Positions 1-9,586 are shown, numbered from the stretch's first letter. The stretch is 64,000 nt of DNA from Planctomycetota bacterium (GCA_016200265.1 JACQFE010000008.1:1-64000), one strand, 5' to 3'. The notes: generated from the letters alone by a model not told the origin. Translations and numbers: made by a program.

Positions 1-649
1 ATTCGTCACTTGCGCCGCCGATGGTTCGAATGACGTGGCCGTCACTGGTTGAGAGGACGAGAATTCTCGCGCCTGCCGTATCGGCGGCATAAAGCTCTTC
101 GTTGCGCACCGCCAGCGCGACGGGACGGAAGGGTTCATTTTCAGGAGGTCGGATTGCGGCGCCACTCTGACCATTCGCGCCGAAGGTCACGATTTCACCG
201 CGACCCGTGTCACCGACGTAGACGCGCCCGTTCGAGTCAACAGTGAGCGCGATGGGTGAGACCAATGGCCTCGACGCTGCGGTGCTCAGTCTCCTGGCTT
301 CGCCAGTGGCGAGGTTCCAATCATGCACAACGCGCAACGTGACGTCGCAGATGTAGAGATGTCCATCGTGGTACGCGATCCCGGCGGGGGTCTCCACGAA
401 TGGCCGAACAGGCCTGCCGCGCACCATGTCCACAAAAGTTGCAGGCGTTGGAACCAGGTCACCCAGACTGTTGAATGACTTGAGATGCACGACGTGAGGC
501 CGGGTCGGCGGGGCCGGGAAATAGGCAAGTTCAGATTTGGGTTTGGGCGAAGTGCAGCCGCAAAGTGCAGCCACGCACGGAGTGAAAATGGACATGGTCG
601 CGATGCGTGCGAACCATTGGCAATTGGTTTGTTTCTTCGCATCGGACAT
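1..649 (-). CDS. NHL-repeat lipoprotein (partial, runs off the window)
   Basis: A minus-strand frame opens with ATG at 649, 3 nt after the stop of the 4-heme cytochrome gene, and stays open to base 1 (216 residues seen). The N-terminus carries a lipoprotein signal with lipobox ALCGC near residue 32. From about residue 85 the sequence shows propeller blades of the NHL type (VYVGDTGRGEI, LYAADTAGARIL). NHL propellers usually bind ligands or proteins and are not enzymes by themselves. It is the last visible gene of the minus-strand cytochrome run and is a second NHL lipoprotein beside the one at 2939-4099. The C-terminal blades are outside the window. Role in electron transfer is inferred from context only. 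Confidence 0.75.
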   Translation of the reverse strand, partial: MSDAKKQTNCQWFARIATMSIFTPCVAALCGCTSPKPKSELAYFPAPPTRPHVVHLKSFNSLGDLVPTPATFVDMVRGRPVRPFVETPAGIAYHDGHLYICDVTLRVVHDWNLATGEARRLSTAASRPLVSPIALTVDSNGRVYVGDTGRGEIVTFGANGQSGAAIRPPENEPFRPVALAVRNEELYAADTAGARILVLSTSDGHVIRTIGGASDE

Positions 650-652
650 TGC

Positions 653-1243
653 TTATTTCCTATGGCAAGTGAGGCACAATGCGCTACGGGTGTTGGAGGT
701 GACCAGCAAATGCGGAGCGCCGGATGTCCCGTGAGGATCATGACACGAAATGCACTCGACGCGACCATTCGCCAGAACCACTGTTTCCTTGGCCATGACC
801 GAAGTGACAGGGTGAAAGCCCTTGTTGATCAATGGATATGGAACGCCGACGGGATGATCCGTGCCGCCATGTGCAGCGGCGAAGATTCCCGGATTGTGGG
901 TGTTGACGTAGCGTGCGCGGGAGATTCCGGCAATTGTCACTTTGGCGACCGTTCCGTCGTGGCAGCGGAGGCAGAGGGTGGTGCCGCCGGCTGGCGCTGA
1001 ATTTCGCCCACCGGCGGAAGCGCCGAACCGTTTCGATAGGTTGGCATTAGGGTCCCAGAGAGGAGCTGCCTTTGGCGGTTCGTCGCGATGGGGCGTATGG
1101 CAGACGCCACATGTTTCGCCGGCTGCCCAGGGCTTCTTGCTGAAATCATGCTTCGAGCCTTCGATACCGGCCTTCACCCATTGGGCGGCAGAGCCGAATC
1201 CCATTCCTGAGATGATTCCGATGACTGCAAACGCCTTTTTCAT
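653..1243 (-). CDS. Tetraheme c-type cytochrome, doubled-CXXCH type
   Basis: This 196-residue protein has a signal peptide (residues 1-20, ending GSAAQ) and four c-type heme motifs: CGVCH (45-49), CLRCH (91-95), CISCH (164-168) and CLTCH (190-194). The two halves each hold a CXXCH pair followed by HD/HDPHG context, the pattern of doubled-CXXCH cytochromes. It should be periplasmic or exported and carry electrons. Its ATG overlaps the TGA of the upstream 12-heme gene (ATGA), so the two are probably translationally coupled; the NHL lipoprotein gene follows after 3 nt. The redox partner cannot be read from the sequence. Confidence 0.85.
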   Translation of the reverse strand: MKKAFAVIGIISGMGFGSAAQWVKAGIEGSKHDFSKKPWAAGETCGVCHTPHRDEPPKAAPLWDPNANLSKRFGASAGGRNSAPAGGTTLCLRCHDGTVAKVTIAGISRARYVNTHNPGIFAAAHGGTDHPVGVPYPLINKGFHPVTSVMAKETVVLANGRVECISCHDPHGTSGAPHLLVTSNTRSALCLTCHRK

Positions 1244-2942
1244 CGAGTTCCTCGATTCGATATGTTTCGCTTACCGGCAATTCCGCCTCGCGTTGTATTC
1301 ACATAAGGAAAATTAATATGCACCATGCCGTGGCACGTAAGCGTACAGTTGCCGGAAAATCTCCCGGTGTCTTCGTATTGCAATCGCCGACCGGAAGGTG
1401 TATTCGCCGTCTGCACGACAGACAAATCAAAGTTTATCAGGTTACTGTGGTTCGTACTATTGCCCTGACCACGATAGATGCCGTGGGCGTCATGGCAGAC
1501 GCTGCACGGAGTGCGAATCGTCACGATGTGGCGCCGGTGCAATGGAAAGCTCTCGTCATTGAGGATGCTCTCCCGGCTATGGCATCCATAACACAGTGCA
1601 TAGGCCTCGGGAGATTCGACAGCGAAATCGCGTCTTTCATAGTTGCGGACTAGAAGCGGTGCGAAAAGCGATCCATGCGGTCCGTTTGGACCTGTTCCGC
1701 CGGCGGAGCGAGCGTCATCGCTGTTATGACAATCGGTACATGTGATGACACTGCCTGAGCGGAGTTGGTCTGGCTGACCTGGCGTGAGGTTTGGAGGCGT
1801 GGCCGCTGGACGCCATCGCCGTGGCACTTGAGGCATATTTCATAGAGAAATGTGGAATCATCGACTTGACGGCCAGTGATGCTCACGCCGGAGACGTGTA
1901 AGTTAGGGCCTTTCACGGTTTGTCCCAATGTTCCACGAACGGCGCCGATATGATCGGGTTCCACGGCGTGTGGGTTATGGCAATCAACGCACTCGGCATG
2001 TCGCCGCATGGTGAACGGATTTTCCTTGGGATCGTGAACGTCGGTGCGAAACTGTCCATTGTGACTGAATCGCTTACCGATTTCTGCGGCGATGTTGTAA
2101 GCAGCAACGGAGCCACTATGGCAATTCAAACAATTGTCTTCTTCTCTGTGAAAGCGCAGCAGCCGCTGGCGCTTGGGAGCGGAGTGTACTTTGTGGCAGG
2201 ACAGACATCCATTTTCGCCCACGGAGCCGTATCGCACGGGTTCATTGGGGTCCACGGTCCTTCCGATGGTCGGCTTATGGCTGAGGGCATGTGACGCATG
2301 GTTCCAGCCACTCATGGCGTGACAAGAAACACAAATCGCGGACATTTGATCGGAAATGCGAAGAAAGTTCCCAAGCTCGTTGTTGTGCGGATCGTGGCAG
2401 GTTGTGCAATGCACTTCTCCGTGCGCGCCGAGCGGTAGATCAGGAGTCACGACTTCCGGGGCGCGAATCTCGTGATCGGCGTTCGAAAGAGCGCGGTCGT
2501 AGCGAAATCCGATTGGGTGGTCATCGGAAAGATCACGCGTTAAGTCAGTCTTTCCCGGCGGCATGGTCTGCGCGGTCATGACAATAGGCTCGGAAGCTGG
2601 GCGCGAAAGGACGTTGCCCAGGGCAATTGAGCCATCGTGACAACTTAAGCAAAGCTTGGAAGGGCCCGTGGGCTGGTGAATGCGGGCGTTTGTCGTGGAA
2701 CTTTGGTAAATGCGGTAATACGTGCGAGAGGACTCGTGGTTCCAAAGGGGTGTCTGTGGGGCGGCGTTATGCGGAGTATGGCAAAATATACATATTTCGT
2801 TCTCAGTGACTGCACGAATCGGGCCTGGCCCTTGAGCTGAGAGGTCATGCTTGGAATTTACCACAGTGTCGCTGGCGCGCACGGGCCAATTGAAGCTCAG
2901 CGTGATACCCAATGCCGCGAGGAGAGTCAGTTGGTGTCTCAT
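1240..2942 (-). CDS. Dodecaheme doubled-CXXCH cytochrome, interrupted by a frameshift
   Basis: The first frame starts at ATG 2942 with a signal peptide and carries eight CXXCH motifs up to CLKCHGDG. It then runs into unrelated sequence. The frame one base further on continues with CTDCH, CYGCH, CSVCHDAHG and a CX3CH motif (CTLTCH), ending at 1240. Joined, these give about 566 residues and 12 potential hemes, and the joined tail (NGPHGS, ALCYGCH, DESFP, CSVCHDAHGI, LTCHG) reads like one continuous doubled-CXXCH protein. The shift lies between about 1745 and 1825 and equals one extra base (or two missing). It could be an assembly error, a recent mutation or recoding. It overlaps the start of the NHL lipoprotein stop region by 4 nt upstream. 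Confidence 0.8.
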
Positions 2943-4099
2943 GATGAAGTCCTCAAGTAGGAAAATACCTGAATTCGCTTATTCCCACTGTCCGCCACCC
3001 AGATGCGGTCCAATTCATCAATCACGATTCCCGCGGGCAACGAGAAATCACCCAATGCCTCGCCCTCTTCTCCAAAGGCCATCAGCAGTTGCCCGCTCGG
3101 GTCGAAGATTTGAACGTTCTCAAATTGCGCATCTACTACATAGATGTGGCCTTCACTGTCGAACGCCACACCTTTGGGCAATGAAAAATCGCCGGCAGCA
3201 TCGCCCTTTTGACCAAAACATTTGAGGCATTGGCCGTTGAGATCAAGCAACTGCACACGGAAATTTCCACTGTCTGCAACGAGTAAGCGATCGCCTTCTG
3301 CGCAAATATGACTTGGGTAGTTGAATTCGCCGGGCGAACTCCCACGATGACCATAGCTTGCGACAATCGCGCCATTCATGTTGAAAACTCTGATTTGGTG
3401 ATCATCGCCGTCAATTACATAGAGTTGCTGCCGTGAAGGCACATACGCAATGCCGACAGGGCGATGGAGAACTTCCTTTCCAAAATTGCGGACGTAGGTG
3501 CCTGAAGCGTCGAGTACAACGATTTCACCTCGTTGTGCGTCCGTTACAAACAGTCGAGCGTCCACCCACGCAACCCCCATTGGGGCGCCGAATCGCTCGT
3601 CTCCCCAACCGCTGATGCGAACATGTGTGCGATCGTCCAAGTGCAAAATGTGCACTGCCGTTCCGGAAGGGTCCGCGACGGCAAGTAGATTCTTGCCATG
3701 AATGGCAATCGTCTGGGGGCCGGAGAATTGGATTTCGGGCCTTGCCCCGCGCAGCGCCCGCGCCATGGCCTCACCGCCAGAAGTCGCTGCTTTGAGGTCA
3801 TCACTCCCGCGAATTGCTCCAATCAGTTTGATGCGCGGCTGGTCCGGCGGCTCGGGCCAGATGCGAGCAGGCGACAATTCTGGAAACAGGACGCCCACAG
3901 GTCGTGCACAGCCTAGGCACGTTAGGACAACGCACAGCGATGCCCGAAGTGCATGTTTGGAAATTTGTGGGTGGCATGGCCAAGCGCAGCGCCGCCATGT
4001 TCCCGAATGACATGCCGGCGCCAGGCTGCGCCCGGCTTGGGCATGGCACCCAACCCGAAGGAATGGATGTATCGCATTCCTAGCGGCGGGCGAGAACAT
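2939..4099 (-). CDS. NHL-repeat lipoprotein
   Basis: Consecutive NHL blades fill the C-terminal 300 residues (GVAWVDARLFVTDAQRGEI, LLVADSGNFRVQLLD, IYVVDAQFENVQIFD, IWVADSGNKRIQVF), forming a beta-propeller. A lipobox, LTCLGC, lies near residue 64 of a start at ATG 4099. That start has GGAG 7 nt upstream and overlaps the barrel gene by 20 nt, but it leaves an unusually long N-terminus encoded by an inverted repeat (3969-4051). A start just before the lipobox would need a rare codon (ATT). The stop overlaps the next cytochrome start by 4 nt. It probably sits on a membrane surface as a scaffold of the cytochrome cluster; that role is inferred. Confidence 0.78.
   Translation of the reverse strand: MFSPAARNAIHPFLRVGCHAQAGRSLAPACHSGTWRRCAWPCHPQISKHALRASLCVVLTCLGCARPVGVLFPELSPARIWPEPPDQPRIKLIGAIRGSDDLKAATSGGEAMARALRGARPEIQFSGPQTIAIHGKNLLAVADPSGTAVHILHLDDRTHVRISGWGDERFGAPMGVAWVDARLFVTDAQRGEIVVLDASGTYVRNFGKEVLHRPVGIAYVPSRQQLYVIDGDDHQIRVFNMNGAIVASYGHRGSSPGEFNYPSHICAEGDRLLVADSGNFRVQLLDLNGQCLKCFGQKGDAAGDFSLPKGVAFDSEGHIYVVDAQFENVQIFDPSGQLLMAFGEEGEALGDFSLPAGIVIDELDRIWVADSGNKRIQVFSYLRTSS
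3969..4051. repeat. Inverted repeat element inside the NHL lipoprotein N-terminus
   Basis: GGGTGGCATGGCCAAG (3969-3984) pairs with CTTGGGCATGGCACCC (4036-4051) with 14 of 16 positions complementary. The 51-nt interior has further GC-rich symmetry. The element is read through by the NHL lipoprotein frame. A sequence of similar character (GTGCCA...TGGCAC) lies at 10018-10075. Confidence 0.6.
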
Positions 4100-6239
4100 T
4101 GTTAATCTCCCTTCGCACCCTGAGGAAAACGCCATACCCTGTCTCTTCCGACGCCGGCAGTGAAAGTCGATCATAGTCAAGCGTCAGTTCACCAAAAAGA
4201 TCGCCCACCGTATATTCCAGGCCCGCCGAAACATCCCACGCATGTTGCACTCCCGCGACGGTATCGTTCTCGTAGCGATAGGCAACTCGCTGCAAAGCCG
4301 ACCAACGCTCGCTCCACTGCCAATGATGATCCAGCTCGACGTCAATGAGAATGACGTCATGATTGTCGATCCCGCTGCCGTCAAAGAAAAGCTGTGAATA
4401 GCGCGTCGAAAAATTCATCGAATGGTCTGGGGTCTGCACAAGGCGAAGAAGCCCGTTGAGGTGATAGCCATCGTAAGGCTCAATGCTGTCGTCAAAAATC
4501 TCGTACTCCGCGCCGAGGGAGAAGAGTTTTGTCTCGTAGTTGACTCCCAGCCGATGATGATCCGTGCGTTCGGAGCGTCGGAGCCATGCGCCGGAGCCGC
4601 TGTCATCCTGATCGCGAAACGAAACGCGATAATACGGCGTCAAACCGTTGCTGAAGCGCTGCTCAAGGTTGAATTCGACGCGTGAGGTGTCGAGCTGCCC
4701 GTCCGCGGGGGTGCGGTACATGTAATCGATCAAAACGGTTTCGCGGTCAGTGATTTGGCCTGTGGCAATGCGGAACAATCGCGTGGCGTTGCCCTGTCGG
4801 ATCAGAAAATAGTCGATTCCAAGTCGGAAGATACGACGTTGGCCGGAATCAAACACCACGACGGTCCAGGGGATGACGTTTCGATTTCGTAGCTGGACAG
4901 GAATGGGGTCGTAAAACGTCTGGGCCTCATTGACGACGATTTGCCGCCCCAGGTTGCTGCTGGTGTCCTGTCGATCGAACGCCAAAGTCAGGTTTGCAAA
5001 GAGCCGGCCATACGGGTTACCGCGATTGTATTGCCAGTCGACCAAACCGCCGTATTGATCCGTATCCACGGAGCCGTCGGCATTTTCCTTGAGCCCGAAG
5101 AGGTCCACGGTCGTGGTCAGGTTCGTGTAGAGCTGATGCGTGAGCGTGGCGTCGACACGGTGCGTCTCGACGTCGAAGCCCTCATAGGATTCATGCTCGG
5201 CCTGGTATTTGTAGGAAGTTTGCAGGTTTTCGCTGTGTTTCAAATTGAGCTGGGGGCCGACACGGAAGTAATCTCGTGCGAAGTCGCCGTTCTCGTCCTG
5301 CCATTCCATCAGCGTGCGAAAGTTGTGCTCGTACGACGATCCGAATTGGAGCTCGTGTTCGACGGTGAGCAGATTGCGCGAAGTGTTGAACGAGCCGCGC
5401 GAGCCTTGATACTCCTGGACCACATCCGCGTGCTCGAATGACAATTTGATGTGATGGTGCTCATCGAAAATGTAGTCGCCGGTATAATGCAGATTCCCCT
5501 CGGAGAAATGCTCGTTGTCGCGATAGTGAGTGTTGCCGGTGCGATCGGTTTCGAGGTAGTCGTACGACAACTCCATGGGACAGCGGTCGTCGGAGAGAAT
5601 CCAATTTGTGCCGTAGCCGGTGCGGCGTTGATCGAGCGTGGGCTGGAAGCGGCGGTCGATGCGGTCGTCCTGCCGGAGGGCGTAAACCGAACCAGAGATC
5701 TTCTTGCCGCGGAAGAAATCGACGCGCATGTCGTAAAGGAGCAACGAGCCATTATCGTTATCATTTTGATCCAGGAATGGCGTTCGCTCCTCGTACCGGC
5801 TTTGGGTCAAGGCAATGCTCAATTCGCCGCCAAAAGAAATGAACGACGGGTCGATGACATTGCCGCTTAACTTCAGGCCGACGCGTTCTTCGATGCGGGC
5901 GTCGCGGTTCTTCTGTGAATTGTCCGGGTAGATTCGCCGCGAGCCTCGGGTATCCACCTTGTCGGAGCGAAATTCGCTCTTTAGTTCGATATAGGCGTCA
6001 AACTGGTCGAGGCTTAAGTAATGTGGGGCGGCAGCGGCAGGCTCTTCGTAGGAGTTGTCGGGCGTGCCCGGCGAATTGTCAGTGGGGGCGTTTGAATCTT
6101 CCGAAGCAACGTTGGAATTTCCCTCCGGCGGAGCGCCATCATCTGCGGCGTAGGCCGGCGCAGCGCACGCGACGACGATGGCCGCGCATGCCGTGAACCG
6201 CCCTGCTCGAAAGCGTCCGATGCTTGCCTCGAAACGCAT
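4080..6239 (-). CDS. Predicted large outer-membrane beta-barrel protein
   Basis: From ATG 6239 (GGAGAAG about 10 nt upstream) the 719-residue product has a signal peptide ending APAYA, a short acidic and Pro/Ala linker, then about 650 residues of alternating polar and aromatic strands with many Tyr, Asp, Arg and few Cys, ending in an aromatic/charged strand (GVFLRVRREINNVLARR). This is the look of a porin-like barrel of the size found in porin-cytochrome conduits (MtrB or OmbB class), but no family signature is clear. A GTG at 6320 would add an unsupported leader. It lies upstream of the NHL lipoprotein and two cytochromes on the same strand and is divergent from the 5-heme lipoprotein, so it is a candidate sheath for a transmembrane heme wire. 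Confidence 0.6.
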   Translation of the reverse strand: MRFEASIGRFRAGRFTACAAIVVACAAPAYAADDGAPPEGNSNVASEDSNAPTDNSPGTPDNSYEEPAAAAPHYLSLDQFDAYIELKSEFRSDKVDTRGSRRIYPDNSQKNRDARIEERVGLKLSGNVIDPSFISFGGELSIALTQSRYEERTPFLDQNDNDNGSLLLYDMRVDFFRGKKISGSVYALRQDDRIDRRFQPTLDQRRTGYGTNWILSDDRCPMELSYDYLETDRTGNTHYRDNEHFSEGNLHYTGDYIFDEHHHIKLSFEHADVVQEYQGSRGSFNTSRNLLTVEHELQFGSSYEHNFRTLMEWQDENGDFARDYFRVGPQLNLKHSENLQTSYKYQAEHESYEGFDVETHRVDATLTHQLYTNLTTTVDLFGLKENADGSVDTDQYGGLVDWQYNRGNPYGRLFANLTLAFDRQDTSSNLGRQIVVNEAQTFYDPIPVQLRNRNVIPWTVVVFDSGQRRIFRLGIDYFLIRQGNATRLFRIATGQITDRETVLIDYMYRTPADGQLDTSRVEFNLEQRFSNGLTPYYRVSFRDQDDSGSGAWLRRSERTDHHRLGVNYETKLFSLGAEYEIFDDSIEPYDGYHLNGLLRLVQTPDHSMNFSTRYSQLFFDGSGIDNHDVILIDVELDHHWQWSERWSALQRVAYRYENDTVAGVQHAWDVSAGLEYTVGDLFGELTLDYDRLSLPASEETGYGVFLRVRREINNVLARR

Positions 6240-6392
6240 CCTTGCGCTTCTCCGTGCGATCCGAATTTCGAACTCGTTCGACAGAGGCGCATGCGCACCG
6301 TCCGCCTCGTCATTATCCACACTGAGACATTAGGAGCCCAGCCGGATTTTCTCGCTGTTGATCTTGCACCGCCAACCGATAATGTCTGACGC

Positions 6393-6989
6393 ATGCCCGA
6401 TCAATCGCAATTCTCTTATCGACTGAACCATGCGAAACACTATCGCGCCGCCGCCATCGTCGCGATCGTCGTACTCATAGGCTGTTCGACCGAGACGCGT
6501 GAAAGACTGAAATCATTCTTTTTTGAAGTGCCGCCCGCGCAGACTCCCGATGGACGCGGTGAATTGAACGATGCGTCACGATCCGCGCCGGAGGCGGTCA
6601 AATTGCCTGAGCCAAAATTCGTGTCGATTCATCCGCCATACCTCGCCAGGCAATGCCAGAGTTGCCATGAAGTGGGCGAAAAAATGCAGCCTCGAAAAGA
6701 GCTGGCCGAGGCCTGTACGGCATGCCATCCCAAGTTTTTCGGTCCCGAAGTCGGACATCCGCCGGTGGCGCAGGGACAGTGCGAGCAATGCCACGAGATG
6801 CATCGAAGCGTGCAGTCTCACCTGTTGAAGCAGCCTTTGTTGCAAACTTGCGTGGATTGTCACGACGAGCCGTCAAAGCTCAGCGAGAAGGCCCATAGCG
6901 GGGCGAATGCGGCGCAATGCACAAGCTGCCACGATCCGCACTTTGGCACCGGAGCGCTTCTCAAACCCGGTGTTCAAACATCAAAATGA
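6393..6989 (+). CDS. Pentaheme c-type cytochrome lipoprotein
   Basis: A 198-residue protein with a hydrophobic signal and lipobox VVLIGC at about residue 31, then five CXXCH motifs (CQSCH, CTACH, CEQCH, CVDCH, CTSCH) between about residues 90 and 185, spaced as in doubled-CXXCH proteins. A lipid anchor would hold it on a membrane, probably on the periplasmic side or at the outer membrane. It is transcribed divergently from the barrel gene, with about 150 nt between starts that must hold both promoters. A small lipoprotein gene follows on the same strand. Electron transfer between periplasm and barrel is an inference. Confidence 0.82.
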   Translation: MPDQSQFSYRLNHAKHYRAAAIVAIVVLIGCSTETRERLKSFFFEVPPAQTPDGRGELNDASRSAPEAVKLPEPKFVSIHPPYLARQCQSCHEVGEKMQPRKELAEACTACHPKFFGPEVGHPPVAQGQCEQCHEMHRSVQSHLLKQPLLQTCVDCHDEPSKLSEKAHSGANAAQCTSCHDPHFGTGALLKPGVQTSK

Positions 6990-7035
6990 AAGAAGTAGTT
7001 GGCGTGCTGGAAACCAGTCTCGAGGGAGAATTCGC

Positions 7036-7245
7036 ATGATCGAATCGCGAAACAAGATGCATGCAATACGACGACTCTTGGTGATGATGATCGTCGCAAT
7101 CGGAGCATTTGCGACCGGCTGCAACACGAACCTGAACGAAATCCTCTTCGAATCGGCGGCGGCCACAGGCCGAACTGCGCTCGACCTGTGGCTCACCGAT
7201 TTCGAAAATCGCGTCGCCGACGTCCTGGACCCAAACCCTACTTGA
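7036..7245 (+). CDS. Small lipoprotein (69 aa)
   Basis: The start ATG 7036 has GGGAG 7 nt upstream. Residues 8-29 form a lipoprotein signal with lipobox FATGC. The mature part is about 40 residues (NTNLNEILFESAAATG then an amphipathic stretch ending DPNPT). No domain is recognised. It follows the 5-heme lipoprotein gene on the same strand and its last 8 nt overlap the 3' end of the convergent decaheme gene. A similar small lipoprotein design recurs at 19629-19820. It could be an accessory of the cytochrome complex, but this rests on position alone. Confidence 0.6.
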   Translation: MIESRNKMHAIRRLLVMMIVAIGAFATGCNTNLNEILFESAAATGRTALDLWLTDFENRVADVLDPNPT

Positions 7246-9586
7246 GTCCGGTGATTCGCACTTTGTGGACGTTTTCGACGCTGAACGCCGCATCCGCGCC
7301 GTGACAAACGGAGCACGCCTCTTGGCCGATGCCCAGCGTATTTAGTTGCACGTGAGCGGCCGTCGCGCTGGAATCGTGGCATGAGGTGCATGCGACCTTC
7401 CAGATGTTGATGTCAGACCGCTCGACCGGGACTTTCCATGCGTCGGAAACGTGGCAGGTGATGCATTGTTCCGCGCCTGCGGGCATGGTTGGCAGCGTTC
7501 CACCGGAGAAATCGTTGACGTTACCCGTATCCGACGGTTGCCCTGGGGCGAAGCCGACAATGTCGTATTTTCCACCATTCGTCACGAGGTCGAGATTTTC
7601 CGCGTAGTGAATCTTGTGGATCAACACGCGGAAGTCGATCGTATCCGGAGTGGGGTCTTGTGATTGACCCGCAAGGACGTTTGGCCGATCTTCCGCGGCG
7701 CTGGAGTGACAAAGTACGCAGCCCTCCACGCCCTTTCGCGTATTTCCGTGGAAGCGAAGATCACCGTGACACGCGTTGCACGTTGTGTCGGTGACCACTG
7801 GAACATGAGCGTCGGCGGTTCCGGATGATCCCACGCGAATCTGAGCGAGTGCCGGCGAGGACGTCTCGCGGTAGGTGACGCCGTCGAAGTCGAATTGACG
7901 ATAGGCGTAGACCATGACCGTATAGCTCCCGGATGACAGGGGCTGCCCGGACAACTCCCCCCAACCGCCATTGAAATCGAATGCGGTTGAGTCATTGAGC
8001 GGCGGCGGGAAGGCAGTGGGGAGAGGCTCCACGCTGGTATACGTGAACGGTCCAGTGCCAGTATCCGGCACTCCGCCTGCGCCCTTCAACGACGCGGTCG
8101 AGCCCGCGGCGGGCAGGATGTGCTGATAATTGTCCACAGGCCCGGAAAGAACGAGGTTCACTGAAGCCACGTCGCCGATGTCCACAGCGTTTCCATTGCG
8201 ATCCTTAAGCTGGAAGGTCACTTGCGGCACATCGCCGGCCTGGAAGAAGCCGGCGCCAGTACCACCTGTGACAGATTGGATTTCGACCGAAAGGCCGGTG
8301 GTCAGGTCGTCACGGGACAGCGGTGGTTTGTGCACTTGGGCCGGATCCAGCGCCGGATTCGTTGAATTGTGGCATTGCGTGCAGGAGCCGTCCGCGAAGG
8401 TATGTTGCAGGGCCCCAAGGAACAGGGTGCGGAACGCGGGGTCCGAAAGCTGACTCTTGGTCAACAGGCCTCCCGAAACTTCCGGTTTGGTCTGGTCGAG
8501 AATTGTCCCCGCTGTCCAGTCGATATCGTCATGGCATGCGCCGCAGGCCACTCGTGAGGGGTTATTGTAGGCATTGTCACCCTGGGCGGCGCCCACATGG
8601 CACGCGCCGCAATTACGCGTCTGTTCATTGAATCCGTTGCCCCCCGGCATGACAGGAAACTCAATGTCAGAGAAGTCGTTCACCGATTCGCCAAATCCAA
8701 TAATCTCATAAAGGAAAGGATCGCTGCTGTTTTTTGTGGCCGTGACATTCGGCAGCTCCGCGCCGCGATGGATCGAGTGAATCAGATTTGCAAACTGAAT
8801 CGTCACGCCCGGCGTCGCCTTGGACGGATCAGATGAGATCTTGTCCTCCGCGCCGCGAGTGTGGCACAACACACAGTTGGTCACGCTGAATCGGTTGCTG
8901 CCGTGGACCGTAAGCTGTGTGTGGCACTTGTTACAGTTATCCTGCATGACGACCTGGCGGCTGACGATCGGCGCGCCATTGACGCCGAAATCGAACGCGG
9001 CGTCGCCTGCATCTCTGTACGTTGTCCCTTCAATGGTAAAATCGCGACGAGCCTCGATGCCCACAGTATGCGTACCGGCTGCAATCGCCTGTCCGGTGAG
9101 CTCGCCGTCTACCGGACCAAATGCTGTTGAATCATTGAGCGGCGCGGAAAACGTAGCTGGATACGCGTTGGCAAAAGTGTACGTGTAAGTTCCGTCCGCA
9201 TTGGAAGTCACTTTCGTGAGGTCGCCCTCGGGGGGAATTACGGTCTGGTAATTCGTCGTCGAGCCGGAGACGTAGATCGAAAATCGCGCCAGGTCGTTCA
9301 CCGGAATGACCTTACCGGCCAGCGTCTCGAGACTGAACGTGACGCTGAAGGGTTGCCCTGTTTGGACGGGGTTCCCTTGGTTAACATTCTTGATGTTAAT
9401 TGCAGTACCGGGTAGATCGCTGCCTGCATCAAGCCCCGGAGATCCGGTGGGCCCTTGCGGGCCTGGATCACCCTTTGGTCCCTGTAGCCCGCCTCCGGGG
9501 AGGCCAAAGCCGTTGCACCCTGCCATCCACGCGACAAGCGTTACCGTCGCGACCACCGCCATCGAATTTTTCCAAGAAATCGCCAC
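7238..9586 (-). CDS. OmcA/MtrC-family decaheme cytochrome lipoprotein
   Basis: A GTG start at 9586 has AAAGGAG 7 nt upstream and gives 782 residues. A lipobox (WMAGC) near residue 24 is followed by a collagen-like Gly-X-Y run (GPKGDPGPQGPTGSPG). The rest shows two related halves, each with a beta-rich domain (PLNDSTAF ... GELTGQ / GELSGQ) and a five-heme domain. The ten motifs are CNKCH, CVLCH, CGACH, CGACH, CTQCH, CNACH, CVLCH, CITCH, CTSCH and CSVCH. This is the architecture of cell-surface decaheme reductases that pass electrons to extracellular acceptors. It converges on the small lipoprotein and sits next to the barrel and cytochrome genes, which supports a conduit role. Substrate is not predictable. 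Confidence 0.9.
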   Translation of the reverse strand: MAISWKNSMAVVATVTLVAWMAGCNGFGLPGGGLQGPKGDPGPQGPTGSPGLDAGSDLPGTAINIKNVNQGNPVQTGQPFSVTFSLETLAGKVIPVNDLARFSIYVSGSTTNYQTVIPPEGDLTKVTSNADGTYTYTFANAYPATFSAPLNDSTAFGPVDGELTGQAIAAGTHTVGIEARRDFTIEGTTYRDAGDAAFDFGVNGAPIVSRQVVMQDNCNKCHTQLTVHGSNRFSVTNCVLCHTRGAEDKISSDPSKATPGVTIQFANLIHSIHRGAELPNVTATKNSSDPFLYEIIGFGESVNDFSDIEFPVMPGGNGFNEQTRNCGACHVGAAQGDNAYNNPSRVACGACHDDIDWTAGTILDQTKPEVSGGLLTKSQLSDPAFRTLFLGALQHTFADGSCTQCHNSTNPALDPAQVHKPPLSRDDLTTGLSVEIQSVTGGTGAGFFQAGDVPQVTFQLKDRNGNAVDIGDVASVNLVLSGPVDNYQHILPAAGSTASLKGAGGVPDTGTGPFTYTSVEPLPTAFPPPLNDSTAFDFNGGWGELSGQPLSSGSYTVMVYAYRQFDFDGVTYRETSSPALAQIRVGSSGTADAHVPVVTDTTCNACHGDLRFHGNTRKGVEGCVLCHSSAAEDRPNVLAGQSQDPTPDTIDFRVLIHKIHYAENLDLVTNGGKYDIVGFAPGQPSDTGNVNDFSGGTLPTMPAGAEQCITCHVSDAWKVPVERSDINIWKVACTSCHDSSATAAHVQLNTLGIGQEACSVCHGADAAFSVENVHKVRITGLK

